Assembly: GCA_900318665.1 (NCBI GenBank)
Contig: ONLQ01000005.1
Span: 1 to 64,000 of the forward strand
From: an uncultured Bacteroidales bacterium
GTDB taxonomy: Bacteria > Bacteroidota > Bacteroidia > Bacteroidales > P3
Reading direction: 5' to 3'
Length of the DNA stretch: 64,000 nt
In this document: one piece after another, positions 61,520-64,000 of the stretch
How positions within the stretch are numbered: position 1 is the first letter of the stretch
How the letters are laid out: each line of letters starts with the position of its first letter
Made by a program: the position numbers and the translations under genes
The notes under the pieces: model-generated
Database searches by the model: none
Told to the model about the DNA's origin: nothing
What the model saw: the letters and a program-made list of their open reading frames with translations, nothing else

Positions 61520-62182
61520 TCAGATTGTCTTGCGCTTTCTTTGGCAATACCATTTGTAGGGGCAGGGGTACGGGCTTTCGCAATGGCCGCCCACGGCCGT
61601 TGTCGGCTCCTCGCCTTGCAACATCGACTTGAACCGCTCTATGTTGGCCTCTATCTCTGCCGACTGCTGGCAGCAGTAGTCGAGTATGTCGGTCACGACA
61701 AACTGGCCGTCGCCGCCGTTGCCTACTATATTGAACGAGCCTATCCGCTCCACGCAGTGCGAGATGACATAATGCTGCACCGCAGCGTCGCGACGGAACA
61801 CGTCTTTCACCTCGCTGTTGTTCTTCACCTCGAAGATGTCAATGGTGCCGTCGGCCGCTTTGCGCACCACGTCGGCCAGCACCAGCACGTCGTTGTAGAG
61901 GAACCCCGCCTCGAAAAGCACCACCTCGCCCTCCTGCGCCAGCAGGTCGGCCGTGGCCTGCGGATATTTGTCCATCTTGTAGCCCAGCACCTTGTCCATG
62001 GCAATGCCCATGGGATAGACGGCCTTGTAGGTGGCCTCAAACTCACGCCCACCTCTGAACAACGCCAGCGTCTCTGGCGAATAGCGTGCAAGTTTCGGGC
62101 TATAGACATCGTAATACAACGCCCTCTCGCACTGCAATCCGCGAATATACTTGCTTTTAGTCAGGAGATAGGTCTTGGCCAT
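61520..62182 (-). CDS. Cas4-like/DUF2779-type Fe-S nuclease
   Basis: 220 residues. YLLTKSKYIRGLQCERALYYD at the N-terminus is the start of the DUF2779/PD-(D/E)XK group. The nuclease core has VLADVV and IDIFEVKNN (D and E-x-K). Cysteines near the C-terminus (HCESPYPCPYKWYC) together with the Cys of GLQC match the four-cysteine [4Fe-4S] arrangement of Cas4 and AddB nucleases. Full DUF2779 proteins are longer (about 500); this is a short, single-domain form. It is predicted to cut DNA ends; context gives no partner. Confidence 0.75.
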   Translation of the reverse strand: MAKTYLLTKSKYIRGLQCERALYYDVYSPKLARYSPETLALFRGGREFEATYKAVYPMGIAMDKVLGYKMDKYPQATADLLAQEGEVVLFEAGFLYNDVLVLADVVRKAADGTIDIFEVKNNSEVKDVFRRDAAVQHYVISHCVERIGSFNIVGNGGDGQFVVTDILDYCCQQSAEIEANIERFKSMLQGEEPTTAVGGHCESPYPCPYKWYCQRKRKTI

Positions 62183-62200
62183 GACGGTGTTTTGAGAAAG

Positions 62201-62239
62201 AAAAGGCTTTCAGACGCAGCAATGGTGCGTCCGAAAGCC
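62201..62239 (-). terminator. Terminator after the transketolase half gene
   Basis: A 14-bp stem with one mismatch (62205-62218 with 62226-62239) is followed on the minus strand by TTTTC. It separates the gene at 62260-63213 from the nuclease gene. Confidence 0.8.
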
Positions 62240-62259
62240 CATAAGTGAAAAGTGGTTGT

Positions 62260-63213
62260 TTATTTGCGTTTCAGCACGGCGTGGACTTTTTCTATGATGT
62301 TGGCAGCACGCAGGCCATAGTTGGTGAGCATCTCGTCGGGGGTGCCGCTCTCACCAAACTTGTCGTCCACAGCCACATACTCCATCGGCGTGGGGCAGTG
62401 GAGAGCCAGCGTCTGTGCCACGCTGTCGCCCAGACCACCGTTGAACAGGTGCTCCTCGCAGGTCACCACGGCGCGGGTCTTCTTGGCACTCGCCACGATA
62501 GCCTCCACGTCGAGGGGCTTGATGGTGTGGATATTGATGACCTCGGCGCTGATGCCTTCTTTCTCAAGCATCTCGGCAGCCTGCAGGGCTTCCCACACAA
62601 GGTGGCCGCAGGCAAAGAGCGACACGTCTTTGCCCTCGTTGAGCATCTGTGCCTTGCCAATGGTGAAGGGGGCGTTCTCGTCGGTGAAGTTAGGCATCTT
62701 AGAGCGGCCAAGACGCAGATAGACAGGACCTTCGTGGCGTGCGGCAGCAATAGTGGCCTGCTTGGCCTGGTTGAAGTCGCAAGGCACCAGCACCGTCATA
62801 TTGGGCAGAGCCTTCATCAGGGCTATGTCCTCCATGGTCTGGTGGGTAGCGCCGTCCTCGCCCAGCGAGATACCAGCGTGCGAGCCGCAAATCTTGACGT
62901 TCTTGTTGCTGTAAGCCAGCACCTGACGGATTTGGTCATAGACGCGTCCGGTGACGAACTCGGCAAAACCGCCGACAAAGGGGACCTTGCCGCAGAGTGA
63001 GAGACCGGCGGCGATGCCAACCATATTAGCCTCGGCAATGCCGCACTGCACAAAGCGGTCGGGATAAGCCTTGGCAAAGGCGTCCATCTTGACCGAGCCG
63101 CAAACGTCGGCAGTAAGAGCGACAACATTATTATTCATGCGGCCAGCCTCAACAAGGCCTTCGCCCATGCCGGCACGCAGTTCTTTGCTTGATTTGTTTT
63201 CGTAGTGAGTCAT
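62260..63213 (-). CDS. Transketolase C-terminal half (TktB-type subunit)
   Basis: 317 residues. Contains the Pyr-type thiamine domain (GEGLVEAGRMNNNVVALTADVCGS, FVQCGIAEANMVGIAAGLS, HAGISLGEDGATHQTMEDIALMKALP) and the C-terminal transketolase domain (HTIKPLDVEAIVASA). The PP domain that binds the diphosphate is missing and must come from a separate N-terminal subunit, normally the gene just upstream. Upstream here is instead a four-helix-bundle gene; the partner may lie beyond the window. Confidence 0.88.
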   Translation of the reverse strand: MTHYENKSSKELRAGMGEGLVEAGRMNNNVVALTADVCGSVKMDAFAKAYPDRFVQCGIAEANMVGIAAGLSLCGKVPFVGGFAEFVTGRVYDQIRQVLAYSNKNVKICGSHAGISLGEDGATHQTMEDIALMKALPNMTVLVPCDFNQAKQATIAAARHEGPVYLRLGRSKMPNFTDENAPFTIGKAQMLNEGKDVSLFACGHLVWEALQAAEMLEKEGISAEVINIHTIKPLDVEAIVASAKKTRAVVTCEEHLFNGGLGDSVAQTLALHCPTPMEYVAVDDKFGESGTPDEMLTNYGLRAANIIEKVHAVLKRK

Positions 63214-63272
63214 ATTGTTGGTTGTTTTATTATTATATCTTGTGGAGTGTTAATGGGGTTAATAGGCTTTAT

Positions 63273-63308
63273 GGGGATAATGGGGATAATGGGGATAATG
63301 GGGATAAT
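63273..63308. repeat. 9-bp tandem repeat (GGGGATAAT x 4)
   Basis: Four perfect copies of GGGGATAAT lie directly after the stop of the four-helix-bundle gene and upstream of the transketolase half. A related degenerate GCCCATT pattern continues into the end of the coding sequence, where it encodes the Asn-Gly repeats. Confidence 0.9.
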
Positions 63309-63319
63309 GGGCATTACGG

Positions 63320-63922
63320 CTAACGCCCATTCGACCCATTTTGCCCATTCGGCCCATTGTTAAATCTATTTCGTTGCTGCCATGCCTTTCTCGCTCTATA
63401 CATTTCTTCTTTAATACCTCCGTTCTCGAGAAAGTTTCTCTTCTGCCATTCTATAAGTCCCTTTATCAGCACATCACACTGGTGTATCAACGTAATGGCA
63501 ATGTTGGCTATTGTCTCATCAGAGCGGTCTTTTATCTTCTCTCTGTAGATTACCGAGTCGAGATGTGTCTTGCAAAATTCTCTCGTCTGCACGCATCGCG
63601 GGTCATTGTACGACCACTGCTTTAAATCGCGCACACGAAGATAGTCTTCATAGTCCAACAACAATTCGTGCAGTGATGCTCTATTAACGTTGGTCAACTT
63701 CAGTTCCATCTCCTTCGAAGTGACACCATCAATATTTCCCTCCGCCAAGTTCTGCTTGCCACTCCGTGCTGCCTGAATCATCTGATCTATTGTGCGGTCG
63801 CCTTTAGACAAGAATTTATTTGCAAAGAAATAGGTTACATCATAGATGCATTCCGCCTTACGAAATGCCTTCAACGTCCTATAGTTGTTATCTTGCCTTA
63901 AAAATTCTTGATCACTTGTCAT
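63320..63922 (-). CDS. Four-helix-bundle protein (23S rRNA intervening-sequence-like)
   Basis: 200 residues, essentially all helical. TLKAFRKAECIYDVTYFFANKFLSKGDRTIDQMIQAARSGKQNLAEGN is the four-helix-bundle core shared with proteins encoded by 23S rRNA intervening sequences. A suffix region follows, found in Bacteroidetes 'four helix bundle suffix' proteins. The last about 14 residues are a low-complexity NNGPNGQNGSNGR tail encoded by a degenerate GCCCATT-type repeat. Function unknown; members are often mobile or strain-specific. Confidence 0.75.
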   Translation of the reverse strand: MTSDQEFLRQDNNYRTLKAFRKAECIYDVTYFFANKFLSKGDRTIDQMIQAARSGKQNLAEGNIDGVTSKEMELKLTNVNRASLHELLLDYEDYLRVRDLKQWSYNDPRCVQTREFCKTHLDSVIYREKIKDRSDETIANIAITLIHQCDVLIKGLIEWQKRNFLENGGIKEEMYRARKAWQQRNRFNNGPNGQNGSNGR

Positions 63923-63955
63923 GTTTACCTATTCGCTGTTATGACTGCCGTTTTA

Positions 63956-64000
63956 TTATTTCAGAAACTCAAGTGTTTCAATTCCGAGGTTTTTATTTTG
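63956..64000 (-). CDS. Possible C-terminus of a gene entering from the right edge
   Basis: An open minus-strand frame of 14 codons (QNKNLGIETLEFLK) runs from the window edge to a TAA at 63956-63958; the other two minus frames are closed. Too short to identify. It could be chance. Confidence 0.25.
   Translation of the reverse strand, partial: QNKNLGIETLEFLK

Overview
The window looks like a chromosomal segment of an anaerobic Bacteroidales bacterium. Supporting signs are a type IX secretion C-terminal domain, many promoters of the Bacteroidetes form (TAnnTTTG at -7), weak Shine-Dalgarno sites, oxygen-defence genes typical of anaerobes (Fe-type superoxide dismutase, reverse rubrerythrin, flavodiiron protein), a Bacteroidetes-style lpxD/lptC/TPR/porin/coaX cluster and PD-(D/E)XK fusion proteins common in gut and oral Bacteroidales. 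I could not assign a genus. I saw no rRNA, tRNA, CRISPR array or intact insertion sequence.

Layout. 0-1.4 kb: two secreted-protein genes on the minus strand, one running off the edge. 1.5-4.7 kb: a translation cluster rplM-rpsI-rpsB-tsf, with two structured leader candidates and a strong terminator. 4.8-6.4 kb: RNase H1 and prmC. 6.5-10.9 kb (minus): YkvA, a FecCD-type ABC permease/ATPase without a binding protein, superoxide dismutase, an eroded methyltransferase, FKBP and a cupin. 11-13.2 kb: a GYF/coiled-coil membrane protein and a secreted metallophosphoesterase. 13.2-13.4 kb: a promoter-to-terminator unit with a 12-G tract that may be a small RNA. 13.55-17.4 kb: an HTH gene, then an AT-rich island of unknown genes plus a PD-(D/E)XK endonuclease.

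17.4-29.4 kb is a surface polysaccharide locus: two GT2 enzymes, a beta-propeller, gmd, an fcl/colC-type reductase, a ColD-type dehydratase (active-site Lys replaced by His), GT11 and GT10 transferases, YfhO and a GT4. The three sugar enzymes together predict GDP-L-colitose. Base composition switches abruptly inside yfhO and the GT4 gene, which suggests cassette exchange. 29.5-36.2 kb: an AAA/PD-(D/E)XK fusion, an SDR threonine dehydrogenase, a CAT-like acyltransferase, guanine deaminase, an EEP-family hydrolase, nth and a CPBP protease.

36.3-63.9 kb is almost entirely minus strand: trpB2, ribE, a truncated BRO-N gene, a DPP4-like peptidase, polyprenyl-phosphate mannose synthase, lpxK, an SUMF lipoprotein, then glmS/flavodiiron/rubrerythrin. 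A roughly 200-bp palindrome and a small lipoprotein gene on the plus strand follow. After that come a MBOAT plus two SGNH genes (O-acylation), and an envelope operon pth-coaX-porin-TPR-lptC-lpxD-GT-C. The right end has a Cas4-like Fe-S nuclease, an orphan C-terminal transketolase half, a 9-bp tandem repeat and a four-helix-bundle protein.

Functional links: lpxK, lpxD, lptC and the colitose locus all serve the outer membrane surface. The polyprenyl-phosphate sugar synthase could supply the donor for the GT-C enzyme. The superoxide dismutase, flavodiiron protein and rubrerythrin form an oxygen defence set.
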